A stretch of DNA of 47,568 bases from Candidatus Saccharibacteria bacterium UBA2952 (GTDB lineage Bacteria > Patescibacteriota > Saccharimonadia > Saccharimonadales > Saccharimonadaceae): contig DEBQ01000003.1 in the NCBI GenBank assembly GCA_002348605.1, positions 1 through 47,568 on the forward strand. The letters are read 5' to 3'. Within the stretch, counting starts at the first letter, position 1; every line of letters starts with the position of its first letter. A program made the translations under genes and the position numbers. Of the stretch, positions 1-6,689 are shown piece by piece. The notes under the pieces are model-generated. The model saw only the letters and a program-made list of their open reading frames with translations. It did not search any database and was not told the origin of the DNA.

Positions 1-7
1 GGGTTAA

Positions 8-1090
8 ATGTTAAGTATAGGAATCGTCGGCCTGCCAAACGTCGGCAAATCAACCTTGTTCAATGCGCTCACCGACAGCGAGATTTTAGCTGCCAATTAT
101 CCGTTTGCGACAATTGAACCAAACACCGGAATCGTACCAGTTCCGGACAAACGCCTGGACGTGTTACAAAAAATGTATTCAGCCGAAAAAGTCATCCCTG
201 CCACCGTTACCTTCGTTGATATCGCTGGGCTGGTAGCCGGTGCGTCTAAGGGTGAAGGCCTGGGCAACCAGTTCCTCGCGAACATCCGTAGCTGCGACGC
301 GATTATTCATGTCGTGCGGGCGTTCGAAGATTCGAGTGTGCTGCGCCACGACGAATCCCCGACCGACCCGAAGCGCGACATCGAAGTCATTAACACCGAG
401 CTGATTCTGGCCGACCTGCAAACCATCGAAGGTCGTCTACCCAAAGTTCAAAAAGAATCAAAAGCCAACCCGGCCGCACGTGAACAACTTGGTTATCTAG
501 AAAGCCTCATGCGCCACCTGAACGAAGGCAACCCGTTAAGCGCCCTACCCTCTCTCGATATTGAAGCGATTTCGGACTTGCACCTACTGACCGCTAAACC
601 GGTAATTTATGCATTTAACGTAGATGAAGCCACGATTGCAGACGAGTCCAAACAAGCCGACCTTGCAAAGCTTGTTGCCCCCGCTAAATCGGTGTTCATC
701 TGCGCCAAACTCGAAGAAGAACTGCGTAGCCTAGACGACACCGAGGCCGGTGAACTACTTGAAAGCTACGGCGTTAAAGAGCGCGGTTTAAGCCAACTTA
801 TTCACGCTGCCTACGACACGCTGGGATTACAAAGTTACTTAACCGCCGGCCAAAAAGAAGTCCGCGCCTGGACAATTCGGCGCGGTGACACGGCGCCAAA
901 AGCTGCCGGTGTGATTCATGGTGACTTTGAACGCGGCTTTATTGCTGCGCAAATAATTGACTACGACGACTTGGTCGCGGCTGGTTCCGAGCAAGCCGCC
1001 AAAGCCGCCGGTAAGGTTCGCACCGAAGGTAAAGACTACGTTATGAGGCCGGGCGACATTGTTGAGTTCCGGTTCAACGTTTCGAAATAA
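8..1090 (+). CDS. ychF: Redox-regulated ATPase YchF (Obg-family, OLA1-like)
   Basis: Cytosolic P-loop NTPase of the universally conserved YchF/OLA1 family, which associates with ribosomes and stress responses. The 360-residue length is typical. The P-loop GLPNVGKST lies at residues 8-16 and the G3 motif reads DIAGLV. The G4 position reads NVDE instead of NKxD, as expected for this ATP-preferring family. The C-terminus is a TGS domain ending in a GDIVEFRFNVSK-type sequence. The gene is complete; only seven bases precede it, so its promoter is outside the window. It converges on the sortase gene across a hairpin at 1105-1148. Identity is secure. Confidence 0.97.
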   Translation: MLSIGIVGLPNVGKSTLFNALTDSEILAANYPFATIEPNTGIVPVPDKRLDVLQKMYSAEKVIPATVTFVDIAGLVAGASKGEGLGNQFLANIRSCDAIIHVVRAFEDSSVLRHDESPTDPKRDIEVINTELILADLQTIEGRLPKVQKESKANPAAREQLGYLESLMRHLNEGNPLSALPSLDIEAISDLHLLTAKPVIYAFNVDEATIADESKQADLAKLVAPAKSVFICAKLEEELRSLDDTEAGELLESYGVKERGLSQLIHAAYDTLGLQSYLTAGQKEVRAWTIRRGDTAPKAAGVIHGDFERGFIAAQIIDYDDLVAAGSEQAAKAAGKVRTEGKDYVMRPGDIVEFRFNVSK

Positions 1091-1104
1091 TCCCCAATTG
1101 AAGA

Positions 1105-1148
1105 GGCCCGCCCTCTGCACACGTGGATTCGTGTACAGAGAACGGGCC
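1105..1148. terminator. Convergent hairpin between ychF and the sortase gene
   Basis: Arms GGCCCG and CGGGCC enclose a second set of arms, CTCTG/CAGAG, and then ACACG/CGTGT. It sits in the short gap between two convergent genes, so it could end transcripts from both sides. No T-run follows on either strand, so rho-independent termination is inferred from position and stem strength only. Confidence 0.6.
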
Positions 1149-1184
1149 GATCATTCCCCTCCCACCTGGGAATGTCCCTCGGTT

Positions 1185-1838
1185 CTAGCAGCTTGTCTCC
1201 CTTGCCATGACCACGAAATTCTTGGTCTGGACTGACCCGTCAGGATTGAGAAAACACCCGACGAGAACGAGACGTCCTGGAACAGCCGCATAGACGTGGT
1301 CGCGATCAGCGATCGTTTCCTTGTCGTACAGCTGCGTACTCTCGACTTCGTACCGAATGGTGCCGGCCTTGGTCTTGAGCACAATCTCCTGGCCCGGTTG
1401 AACCGACTGCAGATGATCGAAGACGCCGCCCCCTGCCCGAACCGTGTGGCCGAGCAGAAAAACAGTGTCATCGGCCGGACACCCAGGCAGCCCCCGGTCC
1501 GCCCACCTGAACACTTCCGTGGAAGTGGGCGGCACCAGTGCATTCTGGGAATTCGGCAAGATAGCCCCACCAAACTGGGCAGTCAGCACGCCTGGTATGA
1601 CGAGCTGAACTGCTTCAGATTTTGCCACGCGGTCGATGGGCTCGGCCGTTTGGCTTGGCGTTGGGACGCTAGACGTCGGCGACGAGCTTGCGCTCGGCTC
1701 CGACGACGTGACTATCGGTGACACAGGCGTTGTCTCGGCAGCGGGTGGCGCTGCCTGGCGAAAGTGTGCCAGCAGGAACACAAGCCCTACTGAACACGCT
1801 ACCACCATGACAACGCCAACCCACTGCCTGAACTTCAT
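1185..1838 (-). CDS. Class F-like sortase
   Basis: Membrane-anchored cysteine transpeptidase that would link a surface protein to the envelope. It has an N-terminal membrane anchor (about residues 7-26), a Ser/Thr/Pro-rich linker, then a sortase fold of about 150 residues. The catalytic His is in LLGHT and the catalytic Cys in VLVGC. The segment after the Cys (QTKNFVVMA) resembles the class F pattern ending in N-VV-A, and GGGVFDHL also fits class F. Class F is typical of Actinobacteria. The start ATG overlaps the TGA stop of the upstream surface protein by one base, implying translational coupling. The DNA is clearly more G+C-rich than ychF or tlyA. The sortase call is firm; the class assignment is moderate. 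Confidence 0.85.
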   Translation of the reverse strand: MKFRQWVGVVMVVACSVGLVFLLAHFRQAAPPAAETTPVSPIVTSSEPSASSSPTSSVPTPSQTAEPIDRVAKSEAVQLVIPGVLTAQFGGAILPNSQNALVPPTSTEVFRWADRGLPGCPADDTVFLLGHTVRAGGGVFDHLQSVQPGQEIVLKTKAGTIRYEVESTQLYDKETIADRDHVYAAVPGRLVLVGCFLNPDGSVQTKNFVVMARETSC

Positions 1839-3856
1839 CAGCGCCGCCGCACCCTCGCGAGCGTCGGGGAGCCGATGAGCATCATGCCGGCCGCAAGGCC
1901 GAGCATCAGCAGGCCGACCAGCCTGAACGACGCACGGTAGTCACCCTCGTCCGGCGACTGGCCGCTCAGGCCAGTGTCGAAGGTCGGGTTGTCCGGAGCG
2001 TCGGGCGCATCAGGCGTGTCCGGGTTGTCGGGAGGCGGGTTGTCCCCTCCACACTTGCCCGGAACGACCTCACGGTCGAGCTGAACATCGAGGGCGCGGA
2101 GGGTCAGTACGGTCCCTGGCTTGAGACTGTGCAGACGAGTGACCTCCCGGTCACCTGCCTTGACCTCGACCAAGTTGATCGAGCTGGTCTGCTGCTCCAC
2201 GACCACGACCTCGAACCAGACTGGCTGGTTCGACTCGCGGTTGTCCATGACGAACCGGGCGTTGCCGGCGCATCCGGTCTCGACGTGTCCACTCGGGTTG
2301 TAGACCGGCGACACCTCGCACTCCTTGACCGTCACGGTCGTAGAGGCGGAGGTCTCGTCATCACCGACCACCGAGACGGTGTAGGTCCCTGACGCGAGGC
2401 CAGTGAACTGTACCGAACCGGACTGGCCGTCGGCGATGGTGACCGACTGCGTCCGCCCGTTGAGGGTCACCTGGTAGGTGACGGTCTCATCGGTCTCGTC
2501 GTCGGTGTTGGCCACCATGACGTCCACGACTCCGTTAGAGGAGCCCTGGTCGACACATCCCTGAGCAGCCGCCTGAACGGTCGGCTCGGCCGGCGATGGC
2601 GGCACCTCGCACTCCTTGACCTTGACGGTCGTCGAAGCGCTCGTGTCGTCGTCACCGGTGACCGAGACGGTGTAGGTCCCCGACGCGAGGCCAGTGAACT
2701 GTACCGAACCGGACTGGCCGTCGGCGATGGTGACCTGCTTCGTGGTCCCGTCGAGGGTCACGTCGTAGATCACCGTGTCATCGGTCTCGTCGTCGGTGTT
2801 GGTCACCATGACGTCCACGACTCCGGTGGCCTCGCCCGGCTTCACGCATGCGTCAGACGATGCGCTCACCGTGGGCTTGGCTGGCACCGGCTCCTCGGGG
2901 CACTCCTCGACCACGAAGGTCTCAGAGTCCACCTTCTCACCGTTGACGAACAGCTCGACGGTGTGCGAACCCGGCGTCGCCGGGTAGGTGTCAGGCACCA
3001 CGCTCACGTTGTCGAGCTTGATGACTACCTGCGCGCCCTCAGGCTTGACGCCAGTGGGCATGCCGATGGTGATCGACTCACATGCCTTGGAAACATGGAG
3101 CTCGCCCTCGGGCTCAGGCGCTTCGCACTCCTCGCCGGAATCGGCGGGAAGGTTGAACACCTTGGGAGCCGTCGTGCCGTCACTCCACTCGACGTTGTCG
3201 CCGACCAGGGTAGCGGTGCGGGTCGCGCCGCCGTTACTCTCGGACCACTCGACGTTGGCCGTGTCCGTGGGCAGCGGGTCCTTCCAGGCGACGTTGTTGG
3301 TCACGCCCTGCGGGTTGCAGGGATCGACCGTCTCCTGGCTGGGAACGGGCACCTCCGTCGGAGGCTCCTCGCACTCGACCTTGAAGACCTTGGACTTCGC
3401 CTTCTCGTCTTCCCGACCGGGCTTCCCGTACAGGGTCGCCTTGTAGTGGCCGGGGTCGAGGTTGAAGTACTGGGTCGCGTAGTAGCCGTCGCCGTTGGTC
3501 GGGCCGAAGTCGAACGGACCAGCCGGCGTACCGGTCGGACCGTCACCACCCTGCACGTCGAAGTACAGGTAGCCGGACTGGCCAGCGTCGAAGCCGAAGC
3601 CCTCGACGTTGAAGACGCAGACCTTGGGGTCGTTGTCTTCCGTGCCGGAAGGCGTGCCCTGCTCGTGGATCTTGAGGGTGCCGTTGTTGCCATTCCCGGT
3701 CGCGAGCGCGGGGGCGCCCGAGAGACCGAGAGTCAGCAGAACGGCCCCGAGGACCGCGATCATGGCGCTGGCAGCCTTGTGGAGACCACGCGGCTTGATG
3801 CGCTTCTGGAAGAGCCGCTTGATCAGCGACTCGTCCTTCTTTCGCTTACCACTCAC
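1838..3856 (-). CDS. Cell-surface protein with C-terminal membrane anchor, likely sortase substrate
   Basis: A secreted modular protein of about 672 residues. I place the start at the GTG at 3856 (reading MSGKRKKDES), because an ATG 54 bases upstream lacks a sensible leader and adds a Pro-rich stretch. A basic N-terminus and hydrophobic segment ending in APALA form a signal peptide. A first domain resembles the N-terminal domain of actinobacterial LPXTG proteins (by memory). Further beta-rich modules follow, including two near-identical 97-residue Ig-like repeats. The C-terminus has an Asp/Pro linker, a TFDTG sequence that could be a degenerate sorting motif, a hydrophobic helix and an ARVRRR tail. 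It is coupled to the sortase gene downstream. Composition is G+C-rich, unlike its neighbours. Confidence 0.85.
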   Translation of the reverse strand: MSGKRKKDESLIKRLFQKRIKPRGLHKAASAMIAVLGAVLLTLGLSGAPALATGNGNNGTLKIHEQGTPSGTEDNDPKVCVFNVEGFGFDAGQSGYLYFDVQGGDGPTGTPAGPFDFGPTNGDGYYATQYFNLDPGHYKATLYGKPGREDEKAKSKVFKVECEEPPTEVPVPSQETVDPCNPQGVTNNVAWKDPLPTDTANVEWSESNGGATRTATLVGDNVEWSDGTTAPKVFNLPADSGEECEAPEPEGELHVSKACESITIGMPTGVKPEGAQVVIKLDNVSVVPDTYPATPGSHTVELFVNGEKVDSETFVVEECPEEPVPAKPTVSASSDACVKPGEATGVVDVMVTNTDDETDDTVIYDVTLDGTTKQVTIADGQSGSVQFTGLASGTYTVSVTGDDDTSASTTVKVKECEVPPSPAEPTVQAAAQGCVDQGSSNGVVDVMVANTDDETDETVTYQVTLNGRTQSVTIADGQSGSVQFTGLASGTYTVSVVGDDETSASTTVTVKECEVSPVYNPSGHVETGCAGNARFVMDNRESNQPVWFEVVVVEQQTSSINLVEVKAGDREVTRLHSLKPGTVLTLRALDVQLDREVVPGKCGGDNPPPDNPDTPDAPDAPDNPTFDTGLSGQSPDEGDYRASFRLVGLLMLGLAAGMMLIGSPTLARVRRR
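2312..2893 (-). repeat. Tandem 291-bp repeat encoding two Ig-like modules
   Basis: Two direct copies, 2312-2602 and 2603-2893, are offset by exactly 291 bases (97 codons). Long stretches are identical, for example around 2391-2444 and 2682-2735. Each encodes a beta-rich module ending in VKECEV. The strong DNA identity indicates a recent duplication or ongoing gene conversion. Confidence 0.9.
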
Positions 3857-3897
3857 TTGAACCACTCTCTCTTGTTGTGGGGGTCTTGGATAGATGA

Positions 3898-3973
3898 ACC
3901 GACCACGCATGCGCGATCGGTGTCACAAAGGTATTTTGCTAGAACCGAATTGTTAACTGCCACGGCGTGGCAG
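3898..3973 (-). promoter_or_regulatory. Structured 5' leader of the surface-protein gene
   Basis: The leader runs about 180 nt from the promoter to the GTG start. It carries a 17-bp near-perfect inverted repeat (CTGCCACG, one base, CGTGGCAG) at 3957-3973. It also carries a nested stem at 3898-3921 with ACCGA/TCGGT outer arms and a CGCATGCG core. Either may be an RNA hairpin or a protein-binding operator. No known riboswitch class was recognised. Confidence 0.5.
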
Positions 3974-4042
3974 CGAGCAATCAAACTCAAGCAGTCACAC
4001 CTCAGCGACTCCGACAACCCATGGCTGGGGTCAGATTACATG

Positions 4043-4071
4043 ATTATATCATACTTATGTAAAAAAGTAAA
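4043..4071 (-). promoter_or_regulatory. Promoter of surface protein-sortase operon
   Basis: On the minus strand, -35 TTTACT, 17-nt spacer, -10 TATAAT. The -10 is perfect. It overlaps the region just after the tlyA stop and would give a leader of about 180 nt. Confidence 0.75.
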
Positions 4072-4074
4072 TGG

Positions 4075-4788
4075 TTACGCTAGCGATTTTAAGAGGTAGA
4101 ACCGCTCGCGGTTGCCTTTTGCACCCGCTATGTCGCTGTCGGCTTTGTCGATGATCACGAAATACTGCTTGGCCCAGCCTTCAAAGTCCTTCAAAATTTG
4201 TCGACGAATACTGTCATTCTTTATAACGCCCTTGTTCGCCTGCCCCTTGCCAGCTTCGAACTGTGGCTTTACCATGGCGGCGACTTTCGCGGTTGGGGCG
4301 ATACGAGCGACATCGGGCAGAATGTCTTGCAGGCTGATAAAACTCACGTCAATGACGACGATATCAATCTGGTCTTCGGTAGAAAAGTCACGAATATCGG
4401 TCTTTTCATGAAGCTCAATCCGTTTGTCGCCATGTAGTGATGGGTGAAGCTGATCGGTTCCAACATCGACGGCAATCACCTTTTTAGCACCATGTTGCAG
4501 CGCATAATCGGTAAACCCGCCGGTACTAGAACCAACGTCGAGTACCGTCGCGTTCGTAAAATCGAGTGATAATTTTTGCGCGACGCTGGCCAATTTTAAG
4601 CCGGCACGTGACACGTAACGGGTTTTGTCTTTTACGAACACGGTGTCGGTTTCAGACACAAAATGACCCGCCTTGGTTACAATGTGCCCATTCACGGACA
4701 CATCGCCTAGGCGGATCATTGATTCGGCTTGCGACCGGGTTGGCGCCAAGCGCTTCGAGGTCAAATAAGCGTCAAGCCGGTATTTCAT
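4075..4788 (-). CDS. tlyA: TlyA-family rRNA 2'-O-methyltransferase / hemolysin A-like
   Basis: Predicted SAM-dependent 2'-O-methyltransferase of the TlyA/RrmJ type, which methylates rRNA in other bacteria. An S4 RNA-binding domain covers about residues 1-60 (RLDAYLTSKRLAPTRSQAE). The Rossmann-type methyltransferase follows, with the SAM motif VLDVGSSTGGFTDYAL near residue 85 and MVKPQFEAGKG near the C-terminus. Length (237 aa) is slightly short but normal for the family. It lies three bases after efp and is the last gene of the rpsF-ssb-rpsR-efp run, consistent with a ribosome-related role. Confidence 0.93.
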   Translation of the reverse strand: MKYRLDAYLTSKRLAPTRSQAESMIRLGDVSVNGHIVTKAGHFVSETDTVFVKDKTRYVSRAGLKLASVAQKLSLDFTNATVLDVGSSTGGFTDYALQHGAKKVIAVDVGTDQLHPSLHGDKRIELHEKTDIRDFSTEDQIDIVVIDVSFISLQDILPDVARIAPTAKVAAMVKPQFEAGKGQANKGVIKNDSIRRQILKDFEGWAKQYFVIIDKADSDIAGAKGNRERFYLLKSLA

Positions 4789-4791
4789 AAC

Positions 4792-5352
4792 TTACTTCTT
4801 GCGTTCGCGGTATTCACCGGTGCTGGTGTCGACTGAAACAATGTCGCCAACCTTAATGAACGCCGGTACACGGATGGAAAGACCCGTTTCAAGCGTAGCG
4901 TCCTTTTGAACAGCGCCCGAGGTATCACCCTTTACGACGTCTTCAGTATACGTGACCTCTAGGTACAGGTTCTTCGGAAGTTCGACGTTTATTACGCGGC
5001 TGCCAAAGAACTGTAGGCTCAAATTATCGCCTTCCTTTAAGTAGTCCTTGGCTGAATCAACAGTATCGGCCGGCAGTTCAAACTGCTCGAACGTTTCAGG
5101 GTCCATAAAAAAGTAGTTCGCACCGTCATTATACAAATACTGAACACTTTTGGTGGTAACTTCGGCCGGTTCAATCTTGTCGGCTCCCTTGAAGGTCTTT
5201 GGAATCACACTGCCGTCAAGCAGGTTCTTCAGGCGGACATTCACGATACTGCCGCCGCGACCCATTACCTTTTGGGCATAGTCGGTCACACGGTACGGCG
5301 TGCCGTCAATTTGAATGACGGTACCTTTTTTAAGATCGGTTGGTTGGTACAT
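4792..5352 (-). CDS. efp: Elongation factor P with Arg at the loop tip
   Basis: EF-P relieves ribosome stalling at polyproline stretches. The three-domain layout and 186-residue length are typical, from MYQPTDLKKGTVIQ to TGEYRERKK. In the domain I loop the residue normally modified (Lys34 in E. coli) is Arg32, within KVMGRGGS. Arg32 EF-Ps of Pseudomonas and Neisseria are rhamnosylated by EarP. No EarP, EpmA or EpmB gene is in this window, so modification is unknown. It starts one base after the preceding small gene and precedes tlyA. The Pro-rich tail of the 20983-22836 protein is a plausible client. Confidence 0.96.
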   Translation of the reverse strand: MYQPTDLKKGTVIQIDGTPYRVTDYAQKVMGRGGSIVNVRLKNLLDGSVIPKTFKGADKIEPAEVTTKSVQYLYNDGANYFFMDPETFEQFELPADTVDSAKDYLKEGDNLSLQFFGSRVINVELPKNLYLEVTYTEDVVKGDTSGAVQKDATLETGLSIRVPAFIKVGDIVSVDTSTGEYRERKK

Positions 5353-5353
5353 G

Positions 5354-5566
5354 TTATTGTTCCTTCTTATTTAGTCGGCGATGAGCTATCGCGTAAATGC
5401 CTACTAACAGACCGCCTGCCGCAATCCCACCAAGAGCAATCTTGACAGTCTTAGAGTCAAAGTCCTCGTCGAACCAGTCTCCTGTTTGGTCTGGAGTCAT
5501 TGGAACGTCACGGTCTTCACCCTCAGGGTCGACGCCGTGCGTGCGGTCAAATTCAGCACTTCCCAT
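5354..5566 (-). CDS. Small single-pass membrane protein
   Basis: A 70-residue protein with an acidic N-terminal half, one hydrophobic helix at about residues 43-62 (IALGGIAAGGLLVGIYAI) and a basic tail ending NKKEQ. The start ATG sits seven bases after the rpsR stop, with AAGGG overlapping that stop as Shine-Dalgarno. An alternative start at residue 23 is possible. No family was recognised. Its conserved-looking position between rpsR and efp supports it being real and cotranscribed. Confidence 0.75.
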   Translation of the reverse strand: MGSAEFDRTHGVDPEGEDRDVPMTPDQTGDWFDEDFDSKTVKIALGGIAAGGLLVGIYAIAHRRLNKKEQ

Positions 5567-5572
5567 GGGTTA

Positions 5573-5776
5573 TTACCCTTGGCTAACGAATGGAAGTAGG
5601 GCCAGGTGACGGGCGCGCTTAATCGCGGTTGCCAGTTGGCGCTGTTGCTTGAGGCTCAGGCCGGTCTTGCCAATCGGCTCAATCTGGCCGTAGGCGTTAA
5701 CGTAGCGACCGAGGGTCTTTACATCTTTGTAGTCAAAGTACGTCGTAACGTCTTTTTTGAATCGTTTTGGTGCCAT
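5573..5776 (-). CDS. rpsR: Small ribosomal subunit protein bS18
   Basis: A 67-residue S18 that binds S6 on the platform of the 30S subunit. It has the typical basic sequence with YFDYKDV, LGRYV and the LKQQRQLATAIKRARHLALL block. It sits in the classical rpsF-ssb-rpsR order, 13 bases after ssb. Identity is secure. Confidence 0.97.
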   Translation of the reverse strand: MAPKRFKKDVTTYFDYKDVKTLGRYVNAYGQIEPIGKTGLSLKQQRQLATAIKRARHLALLPFVSQG

Positions 5777-5789
5777 TAAAATTTATCTC

Positions 5790-6236
5790 CTAGAATGGAA
5801 TTTCACTTAAATCAATTGGTTTGTCGTCAATGTCGTCAATTACGACGTCTTTGCTCTTCTTGTTCGAAGAACCGGTGTCGGCGTTTCGGGGTGCAGAATT
5901 GCCGCCTTCACTACCGTTCGGACCGTCAAGGAACGTAATGTCAGTCGCAACGACTTCAATCTTGCTGCGCTTTTTGCCGGTTTCTTTGTCGTCCCAGCTG
6001 TCTTGGCGTAAGCGTCCCTGCACTAAGCAGCGGCGGCCCTTCGACAGGTATTGGTTAGCTAGTTCGCCCAGCTTTTCCCAGGCGGTAATGTCAAAGAAGT
6101 CGGCTTGGTCGTCTTGAGTCTGACGGTCGACGGCTAAGCTAAAGCTAGCAATGCTTTTGCCGGTTGTGGTGGTGCGCATTTCAGGGTCGCGCGTAAGCCG
6201 GCCCATCAGGATCACTTGGTTGATACTGCGAGCCAT
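5790..6236 (-). CDS. ssb: Single-stranded DNA-binding protein
   Basis: An SSB of 148 residues. The OB-fold spans about residues 1-105, from MARSINQVILMGRLTRDPEM through the LVQGRL and WDDKETGKKRS segments. A low-complexity linker rich in Ser, Asn and Gly leads to an acidic tip ending DLSEIPF, which in other SSBs recruits repair and replication partners. It lies between rpsF and rpsR, five bases after rpsF, as in most bacteria. Confidence 0.97.
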   Translation of the reverse strand: MARSINQVILMGRLTRDPEMRTTTTGKSIASFSLAVDRQTQDDQADFFDITAWEKLGELANQYLSKGRRCLVQGRLRQDSWDDKETGKKRSKIEVVATDITFLDGPNGSEGGNSAPRNADTGSSNKKSKDVVIDDIDDKPIDLSEIPF

Positions 6237-6241
6237 GATTC

Positions 6242-6586
6242 TTACTCCTCCTCGCCTTCTTCAGGCTGATTCTTCTTTGCAGCTTCTAGCTTAGCGCGCT
6301 CACGGGCGTCGACCTTAACTAGAAGGTAACGGATAACATCATCCGAAATGTTCAGGGCGTTGCTGATTTTCAGCGGTGCCGCTGCTGGCAGTTCGACGTC
6401 CATCAGTACGTAGACGGCGAAGTCCTGCTTGGCAATCCGGTACGCAAGCTTTTTCTTGCCCCAGTTGTCTTCTTTTACTACCTTACCACCGTTAGATGTG
6501 ACTAAGTCACGCACGGTGGTCAGTGCTTTTTCCAGCTCGCTTTCGCGGTCTGGATGAACTAACACGGTCAGTTCGTATTCCTGCAT
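6242..6586 (-). CDS. rpsF: Small ribosomal subunit protein bS6
   Basis: A 114-residue S6 that partners S18 in the 30S platform. MQEYELTVLVHPD opens the typical ferredoxin-like fold, LAYRIAKQDFAVYVLMDVE is the central block, and an acidic tail ends PEEGEEE. It heads the leftward operon. An AGGAGG-type Shine-Dalgarno precedes the ATG. Its leader carries two hairpins that could serve autoregulation. Confidence 0.97.
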   Translation of the reverse strand: MQEYELTVLVHPDRESELEKALTTVRDLVTSNGGKVVKEDNWGKKKLAYRIAKQDFAVYVLMDVELPAAAPLKISNALNISDDVIRYLLVKVDARERAKLEAAKKNQPEEGEEE

Positions 6587-6603
6587 AGTGTTCCTCCTCT
6601 GGA

Positions 6604-6640
6604 ATCCTTATTTAGGATGCTTGTCCTATCGCAGACAAGC
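6604..6640 (-). promoter_or_regulatory. Two hairpins in the rpsF leader
   Basis: A 7-bp stem GCTTGTC/GACAAGC with an 8-nt loop (6619-6640) is followed directly by ATCCT/AGGAT with a 5-nt loop (6604-6618), ending just before the Shine-Dalgarno. Many bacteria autoregulate rpsF through an S6:S18-binding leader. The conserved CCG bulge of that motif is not evident, so this is only a candidate. Confidence 0.45.
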
Positions 6641-6660
6641 CTAGGTTGATAACGAGTGTA

Positions 6661-6689
6661 ATTATAGCAGGTTTACAGAGGTATGTCTA
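6661..6689 (-). promoter_or_regulatory. Promoter of rpsF operon
   Basis: -35 TAGACA, 17-nt spacer, -10 TATAAT on the minus strand. The -35 overlaps the last codons of ftsK. Confidence 0.8.

Noticed and set aside
2312..2893. Direct repeats considered as a CRISPR or mobile element
   Set aside because: Units are coding, 291 bp long, contiguous and in frame; no spacers or terminal inverted repeats.
2963..4099. 378-codon open frame on the plus strand across the surface-protein gene
   Set aside because: Antisense shadow of a G+C-rich gene. It has Arg/Leu-rich low-complexity translation, no ribosome-binding site and no domain.
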